Positions 1 through 14,593 of a stretch of 64,000 bases of DNA are shown here, one piece after another. The DNA comes from Anastatus disparis (lineage: Eukaryota > Arthropoda > Insecta > Hymenoptera > Eupelmidae). The translations under genes were made by a program, and so were the position numbers. The notes beneath the pieces were generated by a model, which had not been told where the DNA came from, did not search any database, and saw nothing but the letters and a program-made list of their open reading frames with translations. The stretch's first letter is position 1; every line of letters starts with the position of its first letter. The DNA is taken from the NCBI GenBank assembly GCA_017163975.1, contig JAFFSR010000218.1, forward strand, positions 8,993,501 through 9,057,500. The letters run 5' to 3'.

Positions 1-2855
<2,855 letters not shown>

Positions 2856-2897
2856 GATGGAAGCTTCTTGCAGTTTGTCAAAAAGTCAATGAGGATT
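2856..2897 (-). other. 5' UTR part of the mbt first coding exon
   Basis: Read on the minus strand, a pyrimidine tract ending in AG at 2899-2898 sits 42 bases before the start codon. This implies at least one upstream noncoding exon. The position of that exon is not resolved. Confidence 0.5.
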
Positions 2898-5470
2898 CTA
2901 AAAACAGAAATGCCTTCATTAGCAACAAAGTCGTTTATTTATGGAACATAATGTATATTTATGCATAAAATTAAATTTTTAACAGAATAATTTAAAGTCA
3001 TAGTAATTGCAAATAATAAGTTATATTGAATTAAAATAGCAATCAATGATTCAATATTTGCATTTAAAAGTAATTTTAATAACACATAAAAGATTCTAGA
3101 AAGAAATAATATAGACTGCAGAAATGCAATATCTAAATATAGTTCAAATTCCAATAATATTACCAATAAAATAAATATTTTAATTTAAAAGAGAATAGAG
3201 TTCATATAAGATACAAGTAAAATACAATAAGTAAATCTAATGGTTTAATCAGTGGTGACCTGTAAATTAATCATTATTGAAACCATTTAATCAATGAATA
3301 AAAGATTAAATTAACTCGAAGCACTAATTTACGCATAAGAAATAATAATAAGAAAAATCAAAGACAATATATAACAAGTTCTGTAGTTCAACAAACTGGA
3401 GCAATCTAATAGAAAAAAGAGAAGCTAACAAATAGTCTTACAACAATAATTACTACTGTAAGCTAAAAATAACACATGTCAAACTACACCAAGCCTCAAT
3501 TAAATACCAGCTATACTCGACTCGTATATCCTGTGCACTTTAGTTAAAATGACCAATTCCTTTCTACGGCAGTAAAAAATTCAAAGAAAAGAGAAAAATC
3601 AAAATGACTCTAAGCATTTTAGAAAAGTTAGAAAATTAACCATTATTAGTGTATCATTAAAAATAGAAAAAAAAAAGGAATCAAACAAGACCTCTTTTAC
3701 CAACAAGTAATTACCTTACAGTTAAACTCAATAAAAGAAAACGATTTCCTACTTACAGACATTCCAGAACACACACACACGAAGCACACCAAACAAAACT
3801 TTAAATACTCAAACGTTCAGAAAAACGTATGTGTATATATTCGAACATCTTGTCTAATAATAGCAAGACAACAATGCAAATATATTGACAAAACGTTAAG
3901 CTGGTCAGTGTGTGAACTGACGAGCGTGATACAAATGGTACAATCCCTCGCTTAAATTCCAAAGAAGTAGCGCATTCCTGCGCAGAATTATTATAACTAT
4001 ACATCAGCTTTCGCATACATATACATGTATATAATGTAGCAGAAAAGAAGGTGAAAGAAGCGAGAGGGAAAATGTGCACAACAAGTGGAAAAGAGAGAAA
4101 AGCGGAAAACATGAGAAAGGCGTTAACCAAAAAAATAAATTAATATCATTTGTATATACGTACATGTGATGAATGTATCCTTCAGGGAAAGTTAAATTTC
4201 TTGTGTATTTAATCGATCGCTAAGGTATCAAACTTAAAATTTCTTCGTTTTTTCGTTGTTATAGAATATTATTGGTCATAAACCGGTAGCAGGCGTTGCT
4301 ACTGTTACTATTGCTACTACGCGACGCTCGCCGTCACGACGACTTTCCAATCGCCAGTAGCAGTTTGTCGACATTTTCTTTCTCCCTTCTTCTTAATAGC
4401 CACTTTTCAATGTTAAATAGAAATATATTATGCGTATATACAATCTTCACTTTTCATTTGTTCTCTTCTCTCGAGTCACCAGGATAATTCTTGAATTCAG
4501 GAATATGTATAACAATCGCGTATATATATATATATAAATCACATTTGGAAAACACGCGCACCACTAAATGGAACACACTTTTTAAAACTTTTTCTCGGCT
4601 CTTTTTTTTGTACAGGCACTACAAGGGCTTCCTTCTTGGACGGAATCAGTATACGTATACGCGTAGTTGTGTTAACGATGTAAATGACATTATGCTTAAA
4701 TTTGAAGAAAAAAAAGAGAAGAAATCACAGATTTTGCGCGCTTTTTTTAGGGCGCGGCGATATGATGGGTTATATTATATACGTACGCGCAATGTCAAAG
4801 AGAGAGATATAAGGTAGAGCCGCTTTATACACAGACTCTGGGCTGCTGCTGGCTGGGTTATAGTTGTTGCATCCTTTTGCACGCGCGTACCTCTACACGT
4901 TACGCATAGACGTATTTTTTTTTAATACCTCTTTCACTCATTCTTTTTTCAGGCGCGGCAACCCCTTTTTTCTTCTCTTCTTTTTTTTAATCTTTTTCAA
5001 ATGTGTATATAACAACACAGGCGTACGATAAATACGTATAATAGCGTAAAACACATCAGGCACACACTCACTCTCTTCTCTCTTCAGTGATGGGAAAAAC
5101 TAAAGGAGAAAGAGAAAGAAAGAAAGAGAGAAGAGGAGAGAGAAAGAGAGAGAAAAGGAAATATACCTTATATTATACTATAGAACGCGAACAGGTTGGA
5201 GTAGTAGGTATATAAAAGCGGCAGTAACGCTACCTGCAGGCATTTTTTAAAATTCACCTTGGCATTTCGTGGCTCTCTGCAGGCAGCCGGATTTATGGGA
5301 GGTGAAATATATATACATACACGCGCAATTCAATGTACTCGAAAAAGCATATGCAACGCGCATAGCACAGTGTACGTATGTATATGCTATTTATTGAAGA
5401 TATTGTCGGGAGTGAAAGAGAAAGAGAAGAGTACGAGAGCGGCGGTGCGTTATGTGTCCCATTAGACATC
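2898..5470. promoter_or_regulatory. mbt upstream region; possible promoter and noncoding exons at about 3770-5460
   Basis: No convincing coding sequence is seen. From about 3770 the composition changes: CpG-containing words such as ACGCGCG and CGTACG become frequent, with a short (AC)n at 3771-3781, a (TA)n at 4520-4537 and a GA-rich tract at 5100-5160 that looks like a GAGA-type stretch. The position upstream of the minus-strand kinase gene makes this the likely site of its promoter. No start site can be fixed from sequence alone. Confidence 0.35.
5094..5162. repeat. GA-rich low-complexity tract
   Basis: Nearly pure purine run built of GAGA and GAAA words upstream of mbt. It could be a GAGA-factor-type element or a simple repeat. 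Confidence 0.6.
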
Positions 5471-7232
5471 ATGCAGCCAGCGTCTGTATAGTGAGGAGTA
5501 CATTATACATATTGTATTGATAGCTTCTTTCGTATGTACGTACACGTTGTCTGTATGATTGCTCTGAATTCCTATTATGTCGTTTTTTTATTTCATGGTG
5601 TTTCAATAGCTAAGTGGGTTGAGATATTTGCATTACAATGTAGAATTGGATGTTTCGTTCCTTTTTTTCAAATGTAAATTAAGGATTTTCTTTTTTTCGT
5701 CCGTTTGGAATTTCTAACCGTACCATAGAATTGGTGATTTTTTAAAAATTTTAAGGGGACTTAGTATACTAATGTTATTTAAATTTCTTTTTATCAAATA
5801 AATACAATTCATAACGTTGGTATTGTATATGTTATAATATATTTTGGAATTATTATATAAATTTAAGGTTTAAATCGTTTATTTTAAATTTACTTATAAA
5901 AATACGTAATATAATTTAAATATTTTTATTAAACATTTTTTTCAACCTCATTTCCAGCTCATTTGATGCATTTCTGCAAATAACGCATAATTGCAACAAT
6001 TCTTATGAATACTCGAGTTTTATTGTTTACATTTAACTTTCATCAACATGACTGACTTTGCATTCCTCTTATCGAAAATATCTTCAGCGACTGAGAAGAA
6101 TTAAAAAGTCGACGATAAAAGCAAAAGAGAAACAATAAAGAAGTCGAGCTCTTTTACGCAACAAGTAATTTGGTAGCACTTCTGCAAAGTTCCCAATTAA
6201 AATCGTCAAATATTTGATTTGACTTTTTAATGAAAATATATTGCGATTGTTAATATTTAAATTGGAAATTATTTTTAAGATATGAAATTAACATTTTTTA
6301 TATAAATACACAGCAAATACGCCTCCACTTTACGTTTAAACATAAATAAAGAAAGAAGAGATAAGTTTGTATATAGATCAACCGTGGGAAGTATATCAAT
6401 GATTCATTAGTTATGACATATAATTGAGATGTTGTAATCAAGGAGTGCCTGTTAATCAGGTAAAAAATTTTATAATTACGCATACGTAAATAAACAAAGT
6501 TAATCTTAGTCGCAGGTGCTATGAGACTTTTCTTTTGTTACTTCAATCAATTTTATTGAGATTTATTTCTTAGAAGCATTACATTAATATAAATAGCAGA
6601 AAAAAATTCTGTTTTTATATGTAAAAAATGAAATTAATTAAAGAATTTTATCGAAAAATGTATCTAAATAGCATATGTAAAATTATGCAAAAATTTCTTA
6701 TTTTTCACATCATCGATGTATATAAACACTTTACAAGATAATCATAATTAACCATTACAAAGTAAATTGGTTTTTAGATAGTCGAGTTTTTAGCGTGCGT
6801 GTGAAAAAAATTCACTTTTTTTTCATATGTACCTACAACACAATATACAATGTATGCACTCTACTTTGATATTAAGGAAATTAACGTGTTCCATTATGTA
6901 TATTATTTTTTCTCAAATGACTTTGAAGAAAAATAGTAATGTTAAGATATATAAAAATTACACATCGCAAAGGCGTCTCCTTAATGATAATCCAACTTAA
7001 GTAACTGTAATGTACTTACTGGCATTCCAACGCAGCCCTCCCCCTCGTCTTCGACTTCGTCTAACTCAATTATGAAGAATTTACGTATGTAAAAACATGA
7101 GGTTTAAACATTCGTTTAAAACTGAATTTTTTACTACTTTTATAATATTATTTTAATTATTCATTAAGTTGTTAAGTGCGTGATAAACTTGTTGATGCTT
7201 GGATATTTACTTAATTTAATTATAAACTTTTC
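5471..7232. other. Spacer between mbt and the receptor array
   Basis: AT-rich DNA. No gene, repeat array or obvious element was seen on either strand. Confidence 0.5.
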
Positions 7233-7436
7233 GAGGTGTCAGTGGCTCAGTCGGTAGAGCGATGGATTCGTAATCTCGAGGACCCGAGTTCGAATCTCGC
7301 TCTTGGCTGATTTATAAAAGCACCACTGTTACGTTACATGTACTTTGTTCACAAACACACTGAACATCTCCGTCGCTAATTAGCATCGTAATGACAACAT
7401 AAATACAGCGACGTTAAATTAAATAAAAAAAAAATA
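7233..7436 (+). mobile_element. tRNA-derived SINE, copy 1
   Basis: The 5' part resembles a tRNA: a polymerase III A box (TGGCTCAGTCGGTAG, about 7243-7257), an anticodon-like loop TTCGTAA (CGT, threonine-type) and a B box (GTTCGAATC, 7288-7296). A tRNA-unrelated body and an A-rich tail at about 7421-7434 follow. The same head, body and tail recur on the minus strand at 24005-24204, so this is a dispersed short retroposon. The acceptor and anticodon stems are imperfect. It would rely on an autonomous LINE for transposition (family knowledge). Confidence 0.85.
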
Positions 7437-7904
7437 TTAAATTCGTAGATCTATTTGTCTCCAGTTTTCTTTTATAAACATTTTAAGCTAAAATTTATAA
7501 TAAAATTTTTTTTTATAAAATTTTAAGGTTTATGTTATTTACTTAAAAAAAACAAAAAAAAAATTGAAAACTTATAATTTTTGTTTGTTTTTTAAAAATC
7601 TTTTTTTTTGTCAAAAATATATTCTCTATCACATGAAAACTATGCATGAATTTTTTCCAAAATTTTCAGATTAACTTTAAATCAATTACACCTAAAAGTG
7701 TTTTCACTACTACAGTCAACATATTCTGTAAGCAGGTTAAACTTAATAATAATAGAAAAACAAGCTAACGAGATTTACTTCAAAAGAAGATTATACGTCC
7801 AAGCAAAAAGTTAACGCAGTAAAAAACAATAACTGAAACTATTGAAAACGATAAGTGACAAAGAGAGCCAAGGTAAAGTTGAGAAGCTTTTGTTTAACAG
7901 CGTA
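7437..7904. other. AT-rich spacer before OrA
   Basis: Poly-A and poly-T rich sequence; nothing else seen. Confidence 0.4.
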
Positions 7905-8206
7905 TATGAAAAAAAAGAGCTTCTCTCGCTCATTTATAAATAATTCATCACGTAATTGTCGGATAATTACAGGGCTCGAAAGTTTCCAGTTTTCTTTCTT
8001 TCTTTCTTTTTTATTCTCTATCGTTTACCGGATTTCTCGGTATCTACCTTTCATTCGTTTTTCTTCAACGTTTCGTTTAACATTCGCGTACGTATTGATA
8101 AAGCGTGTAAAGCTTGTATTTTTATTTAATTTTTTTTTCCTCTTTGTTGATTGATGATGGTACTGTGTTAGAACAAATTTTTTTATTGTTTTGATGATTG
8201 GTCAAA
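7905..8206 (+). promoter_or_regulatory. Conserved OR promoter/leader module of OrA
   Basis: Matches a module found before every receptor in the array. It has a TATA-like box (TATAAATA, 7935-7942), a following core (GTCGGATAATTAC), a pyrimidine-rich leader and then the first coding ATG 272 bases after the box. The function as promoter plus 5' UTR is inferred from position and conservation. Confidence 0.6.
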
Positions 8207-11200
8207 ATGAAATTTTGTGATATGCCTTCAAAAAATTCGGAAAATTTTGATTTTCGGAATAAAAATGATAATAAAGGTGAATTTTATATTGTTTTTTAAG
8301 TATTGATAGCAAGAGTGGTTCGGAAATTTATCTACATTTGATCGTTTTTTACAATTTAAAATAAGTTTTTCGTTTGCCTTGTACGTTGATTAAAATTTAC
8401 ATTTGTTAACGAGATCATAAAATTTTTGACAGAAAGATAATGTTTGATCTACATTTAGAATATGAAATGTTTTCTATTTGTCTTGTACATTAATTTCAAC
8501 CATTATTTTTGTTTAATATCTAAATTTTAATAAAATAATGAAAATTTGTAAATTTATTCATAAATAGATGTTTCTGTTTTCTTTCTATATTAAAAAATAA
8601 TGTAGCATAACATAATTAAAAAAGAACAAATAAATTATGTACTACAATCTAAGAAAAATAAATTTAAAAATTTGAAATTCAAAATAACAAAATTTTCTTC
8701 AGATTTCCAATGGGCATTTGGCTTAAATCGTTTGACTCTTGATTTTATCGGTGTCTGGCCTAATGAGATTAATGGTAACAAGTCCTATTGCGGCTACAAG
8801 CATCTTCGTATACCATTTATGGTATTATGGATGCTCTTGGGTTTATTCTTACCTCAAATGTATGCGCTATCACAAGTCATTTACCAATTGCCATTGGTCG
8901 TCGATAACTTGACGACCAGCTGCGCTGCTTTTACTTCTTCCATTAAGTTATTCTTTCTTTGGAATAGTCGACAAGGTGATGATTAATTAGAACTTTGTTA
9001 AATTCGTCTAGGAAATCTAACAGTTAGAAGGTATGCAAATTGTGATTCTATATGATGCAAGTTTTTCTTGGGTCTGCAGAAAATAATGGTCGATCTGAGA
9101 ATCAAATCACGATCTGAATCAAATAATGTAGCACAGATTTCGAAAAAGACCTTAATCTAAAATACACATTTAAAAAAATTAAAACTGTGTATTTTATTCA
9201 TTAAAACTTTTTAAGGACGAAGAGAAAGAGAATTTAATATTTGACTGAAATAAGGTAAAAATTATTCAAAAGCATAAAAATTTGTAAAACAATTTTTAAA
9301 AATCGATATAAAAGAATGATTTAAAAATCAAAATCTCGAATTTCTTTAAAGGAGATAATAGATGCGATTTTAGAGCAATCCAAAACTGAAAAATATACAT
9401 GTCAAATCATTTTGACAAAAGAATGACATTATTTTAGTTATAAAACTAAGAATAATAAATGCATACTCTAACTGTTAGATTTGAGATTAATTTTTATATA
9501 TGATAGAACATGTGAGAACATGTCCAAATTTTTTATTGCAAATGCAAAAGTTTTAAAAATATTCTAAATTATATATGCCTTTACTTTAATTAACAAAAAG
9601 CATGACAAAGATATTTCAAGAAATTTTGAATAAAGATAAACAGTTCGGGAAACTGCAAAATTTTCTTACTAGAAACTGATAGGTATGAAAAATTTATAAG
9701 TTTTTAAGATTTGCAAGCGCTGGTATCTGTATCAAATTTAAGGTAATGAGGGTAAATTATCAACATTGCAATTTCCTGAATTGTTAACCTTTATTCAAAA
9801 AATTTTTTAAAAACACTATGTCAAGCTTTTGATTATTTTAAGTAGAAGGGTTTAATATAAGAAATATTTATATAATTTATGTAGAATAAAAAATTTTGGG
9901 AACTATAATGTCATTATTAACATCCCATAATGAAAGGTTGACATTTCATTTAAAATTATAGGCAGATTTTAATTTCATCCACAAAATATTTTCTAACATA
10001 ATATAAAACTCTTATGAAATTGTTTAAGCCAGTACTAAGGCCAATAATAACAACAGTGATGAAGGATTGGACAAGCATAGAAGATCCATGGGAGCACGAA
10101 GTTATGATAAAACAAGCCAAACGTGCTAGAATATTTACAATAAGTGGCTATGCTATCATGTTTTCTTGCTTCATTGGTTTTATCACCACACCATTTTTTG
10201 GCTTAAGTATACGAATCATCAACAATATCACCGATCCTAATGAAAATCGATTTTTCCCATTACAAACTTACTATCCATACGAAGCGACGAGGAGTCCTTA
10301 CTTTGAACTGACCTATATATCGCAACTGATCGCCGGTAGTTTTGTTGGGATATCGTTTTCGGTACCTGATAATTTTTTTGGAGCTCTTGTGTTTCATGCG
10401 AGCGCTCGCTGTGAAATTTTAGGAGCGAAAATGAACAAGCTTGTGTCATTTAATAGTAACGATATGATCAAGTGGATAGACGATGAAAAGAAGTTCTTCC
10501 AAATGAAGTTTAGAAGGATGGTCAACGCACATGTGAATCTTATCAGGTAGAAAAGATGTAAATGTTAAATAAAACCAATGGAATTTAGTATTAGTTGTTT
10601 GTGACACTTTCTTAAGTATATGAAAAGCGAAAAAAAATAACCGTGTCACATAATCGGAGAGCTTGCTCCTGATACCAAGGAATAAAGTGAAAATCAAGTG
10701 GTAATAAACTACAATCCAAAGCCAGAAAATTTGATACTATTTTTCTTGTTTCCCTACCGAAAACTATATTTAAAAATCAATATTATAATTATTAAAAGAA
10801 TTTCTGTTATTATAAGTATTGTTTCGACTGTAATTAACACTAAAGGAGAAACGATTTTCTGAGCAAGTGGATCTTTTTGGTTCAGGATCTTTTTAATATA
10901 AACAAGATTCTTTTGATAATAAATGAAAGAAATTGGACAAACGTTGATACTTCCATATAACTGAAGGCAAATTTTATGCATTAATACGAGTATTTTTATG
11001 ATAATTATAAAAATTACTCGATTCAGAAGCCTTCAAAACAAAAATCTAGCATTCAATTTTCACTTTATTTTTAAGTATCAAAAGTAAGCTCCATAACTCA
11101 AAGTTAAAATTTATTTTCTAAAGAGAGGAATTGAAATTAATTTTTCTTGGGATTAAATTTTCCACTTCTGCATTTTTTCTTCGAAACATGATTTGAAACA

Positions 11201-12561
11201 AATGTAGAAATTAAATTAAATCATTAAAATTTAAGAATAAACAAATAATAATAAAATATTTTTATTAGATTCGTTGATGCCATTGAAAACTCCTTTAATG
11301 AATTAATCTTGGCACAGGTTCTTTGCTTATCTCTGATTATCTGCTGCTTAGGATTTGGGGTTATTAAAGTAAGTACTGAAAAAAAAATTTTCATTTACAT
11401 TAATCGTTAATTATGTATTTAATATTCCAGTCATTTGTTACTAAAAATGAACGACCTCCAATCATACAAGTAGCCACACTTTCTGGAACCTTATTAAATT
11501 TAATGATTCACATGCTTGTTTATTGTATCGCAAGTGAAATTCTTGCAATGCACGTAAGTTTTTTATTTTGTCTTTCACTTACAAGGAGAGTGTTGCTCCT
11601 TTGGGTCGCCAATTTTGTTCAAATTTTGGGAAATGTTTCTAAATGTTGAAATATGAATAAAGCCAAAATTTGAAACCCCAATGCTTCATATTTTCCTAGT
11701 TACAGGCAATGAAAGAAAGTCACTAAAAATTACTAGATTTTCCAACGTTTATAGTTCTACAGCATTAATAGCTAGAACCTTAAAACTTCTTTTGAATGAA
11801 AGCCGAGTTCCAATCCTTTCTAAATATCACTTACTTATTTTTTCCTCAAGTTATAGCGTGATAAAGATTTGACCGAATTTTAGCTTTTATTTTTAATCAA
11901 TATTTAAAAAGGAACATTCAGTTTCAATCTTTATTGCGCTATAAATTAAGGAAAAAATAAGATTTTGATACCCTGTAAGTGATATTTTGAAAGGATTTGA
12001 ACTTTCATTCAAAAAAAGTTTTAAGCGTCTAGCTATCAATGCCAAAGAACTATAAATGTTTAAAAATTTAGTAACTTTTTTAGTTACTTTCTTTCATTAC
12101 CTGTAATTAGGAAAATATGAAGCATTGAGGTCTAAAATTTTGGCCTTATTCATTTTTCAACATCTAAAAACATTTTCCAAAATTTGAGCAAAATGGGCGA
12201 TCCAAAGAAGAAATACTCTCCTTGTGAGTTAAAAACTAAAATTTTCTCTTTAATTATACTAATTTTTAATATAATAGAGTTTAAGATTTTTCCACGCCGT
12301 TTATTTTACTGATTGGTATTTGTTTCCGGGTAGAATCACTAAAAATATAATACCAATTATGATGCGTTCAAAATTTCCATTACGACTTACAGCTGGAAAA
12401 TTTTTCTATTTATCGCTTAATGCTTATCTTATGGTAGGTTAAGTAAATCAATTAATATTACAAGAGTTCAGTTATTTTTTTTTCATGTTGATAATCTTTT
12501 TTTTTAGATTTTAAAAAATTCTATGGGATACATTTCTATGCTTCTTGCTGTTACTAGTTAA
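8207..12561 (+). CDS. Odorant receptor OrA (7tm_6 family), 429 aa, intact
   Basis: Insect ORs are inverted seven-helix membrane proteins of olfactory neurons that form ligand-gated cation channels with the Orco co-receptor (family knowledge). Exons: 8207..8276, 8703..8975, 10033..10546, 11269..11368, 11431..11553, 12278..12433, 12508..12561; all introns are GT-AG and phases match the rest of the array. The start gives MKFCDMPSKN and joins in phase to DFQWAFGLNR. Recognisable segments are WPNE after the first helix entry, IRIINNITD, QTYYPYEAT, FSVPDNFFGALVFHAS (helix 4 region) and the C-terminal RLTAGKFFYLSL. It has two extra codons in exon 2 and is the most divergent member. The exon 5/6 intron carries a foldback element. 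A poly(A) signal AATAAA lies at 12596-12601. Confidence 0.93.
11577..12231. mobile_element. Foldback element, GGAGAGTG family, copy 1
   Basis: Two arms of roughly 300 bases are inverted around a centre near 11890-11910. The outer ends read ACAAGGAGAGTG and its complement CTCTCCTTGT. There is no coding capacity. It lies in the exon 5/6 intron of OrA. Related copies lie at about 26560, 33974 and 55511. Confidence 0.8.
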
Positions 12562-12601
12562 TTAAGATTATGTTGAGCATAGATTAACGAAAAAGAATAA
12601 A

Positions 12602-14189
12602 AAAATCTTATTTCAACGATAAGTTGAGGCAAGACTATTCTTTGTTATTTTTTTATTAATATCTTTTAATATTAAAGCCCTTAGATAATCGGTATGACGC
12701 TATATGGCGTCATGGTCCGAATTGCCATCTTCCAACTTTAGATCGGTTTTTAATTGATAAATCAATTTTTAATATTTTAAATATTTTAAAAGCTCATTAT
12801 TTCTACTAAAAAGTTATCTGATAAGCTCTAACTTAATACCAAATTAAGTTTGAACGCTGTTCGATTCGAACCATATTGCGTCATGACCGTTCTTTAAGAA
12901 GTAAAAATTGTATTTTTAATAGTCTGCTGTGCCAATTCAAGAAAACGATATAAGGCAGTTTCTTCTTACATGCCCTAGTAGTTCTTGTTTAGCAGAAAAA
13001 TCAAATATTTGTTTCTTATCAATCATGCACACAAATGAAAAACACAATAAAAAATGTTCAATTGGATATCATAATGAATGATACTTTTAAACTTATGATA
13101 ATGCCGTTAATGCTTTGGTAATCCCTTGCGACCTCAAGACGAAATAGCAGACAGTTAGCTATTACAGACCGTTTTTGTTAATGTTCAAGAAGCACATAGA
13201 CCTTGGTAGTTTTAGGTCTGCACTAATAAAATATAGTGCAATGTTTATAAAAATTCGACAATTAAATAGAATTCTGTATAATGTAAAACTAAACCACCAC
13301 AATAGGAATATCAATAGCCATTATAGAAAACTTAGAAAATCATCAATGAATAAAATTAATTTCAACTTTTTTTACTATTACTGAAAAATCTTAAAATTCA
13401 AACGGTATAATAAAAACTCTAGAAAACGTCGAGTTAGTCTTAAACAAATAATCTCGATTTCTTTGCAAAATTTAAAGAACATTACTCTCAACTGACACAA
13501 ACATAAACACTGACATTTAAAAAATTTTTATTTATCTTTTAAATGTCAGTGTATCAAGTGATATATTCTTGAAATATATCACTTGAAAAAAAAAACTGTA
13601 ATTGGAAAATTCAAAACTCTGACTGTAACAATTAAAAAATTTAATTGGATTTCAGATAAGCAAAGATTTTATTGGCTTTTGTAAAGTCAATAGTTATAAG
13701 AAATTTTGTGTACCTTTAAAATGATAATACACGTTGGATTTAGAAACAAAATATTTTATTACTACAACTAAAGTCTGACAATTAATACTGAATGTTTGGA
13801 TTATTGCAACTAAATTATTTGTTTTTCGTGCAAAATAGCAAATAAAATGACAAAAATTAATCTAATACCTATTTAGAAACTGGCCTAAATTTCACCTGGA
13901 CATCGTCGTTCAATAAAGTACTACGAAGCATTAGAAATAAGAAGACACATTTTCTCAAAATTTCTTTTCTTTAAGAAAGAACAAGTTTATAATAATAAAA
14001 AATTATTCCATTTTTTAGGATAAACTTAATATCTATCAGCCGATAAGATGAAGTAAAGTATCATAAAAATTAAATTAAATACAGTTTAAATTGATTTTGC
14101 AGTTAACGAGCACTAGTGGAATAACGAATATTGCTAGTAAAACATCAAAGTAAAAGAAAAGTTTATCAAATTCGCTACTTTGTAACAGA
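12602..14189. other. OrA-OrB spacer with twin hairpins and duplicated flank
   Basis: No gene seen. A short palindrome, ATGACGC...GCGTCAT, lies at 12693-12712. The stretch at about 13170-13500 is recognisably similar to 22790-23100 before OrC, showing that the duplicated unit included upstream flank. Confidence 0.5.
13508..13586. repeat. Two adjacent hairpins
   Basis: CACTGACATTTAAAA pairs with TTTTAAATGTCAGTG (13508-13552). TCAAGTGATATATT pairs with AATATATCACTTGA (13554-13586), directly abutting the first. Confidence 0.7.
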
Positions 14190-14593
14190 AAATTTCATTT
14201 ATTCAGCAAATAATTGCTTGATAATTGTAGAACTCAAAAGCTTCCAGTTTTTTTCTTTGATATATTTTATGCTGTAAACTACAGATTTTACGAAATAAAA
14301 AAAAATTGTCGCTGTACGGCAGCTACTCTCATTCACGCATAAATAATCAATTACATAATTATCAGCTAATTGTAGGACTCTAAAAGCTTTTTACTTATTC
14401 TCTGTGTGCTTCGTTCTGGGAATTCATAACCGTCGCTTACATTCGCGACTTTTACCTTTCAGTTATTCTCCAACGTTCCTCTTGGCAACTTTACATATTG
14501 TCATATACAGAAAAATATTATATTTCTGCTTTACAAGTAAAAAGAGTTTTATTATTTTGTTGTTAGTCCGTTTAAAGGTGAGTAAATCTTAGA
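14190..14593 (+). promoter_or_regulatory. OR promoter/leader module of OrB, core duplicated
   Basis: The main module runs from about 14310, with a TATA-like CATAAATA at 14338-14345 and the ATG 256 bases on. A partial second core (TTGATAATTGTAGAACTC then AAAGCTTCCAG) precedes it at about 14196-14262. The same doubled arrangement stands before OrC. Confidence 0.55.

Noticed and set aside
7233..7310. A functional tRNA-Thr(CGT) gene
   Set aside because: Acceptor and anticodon stems contain several mismatches, and the head is followed by a body and A-rich tail repeated at 24005-24204, so it is a SINE.
10014..10032. Methionine just before exon 3 (also at 38528 and 52003) as gene starts
   Set aside because: The codons lie in the acceptor tract TTTAAGNNAG, and exons 1-2 upstream join in phase in every copy.
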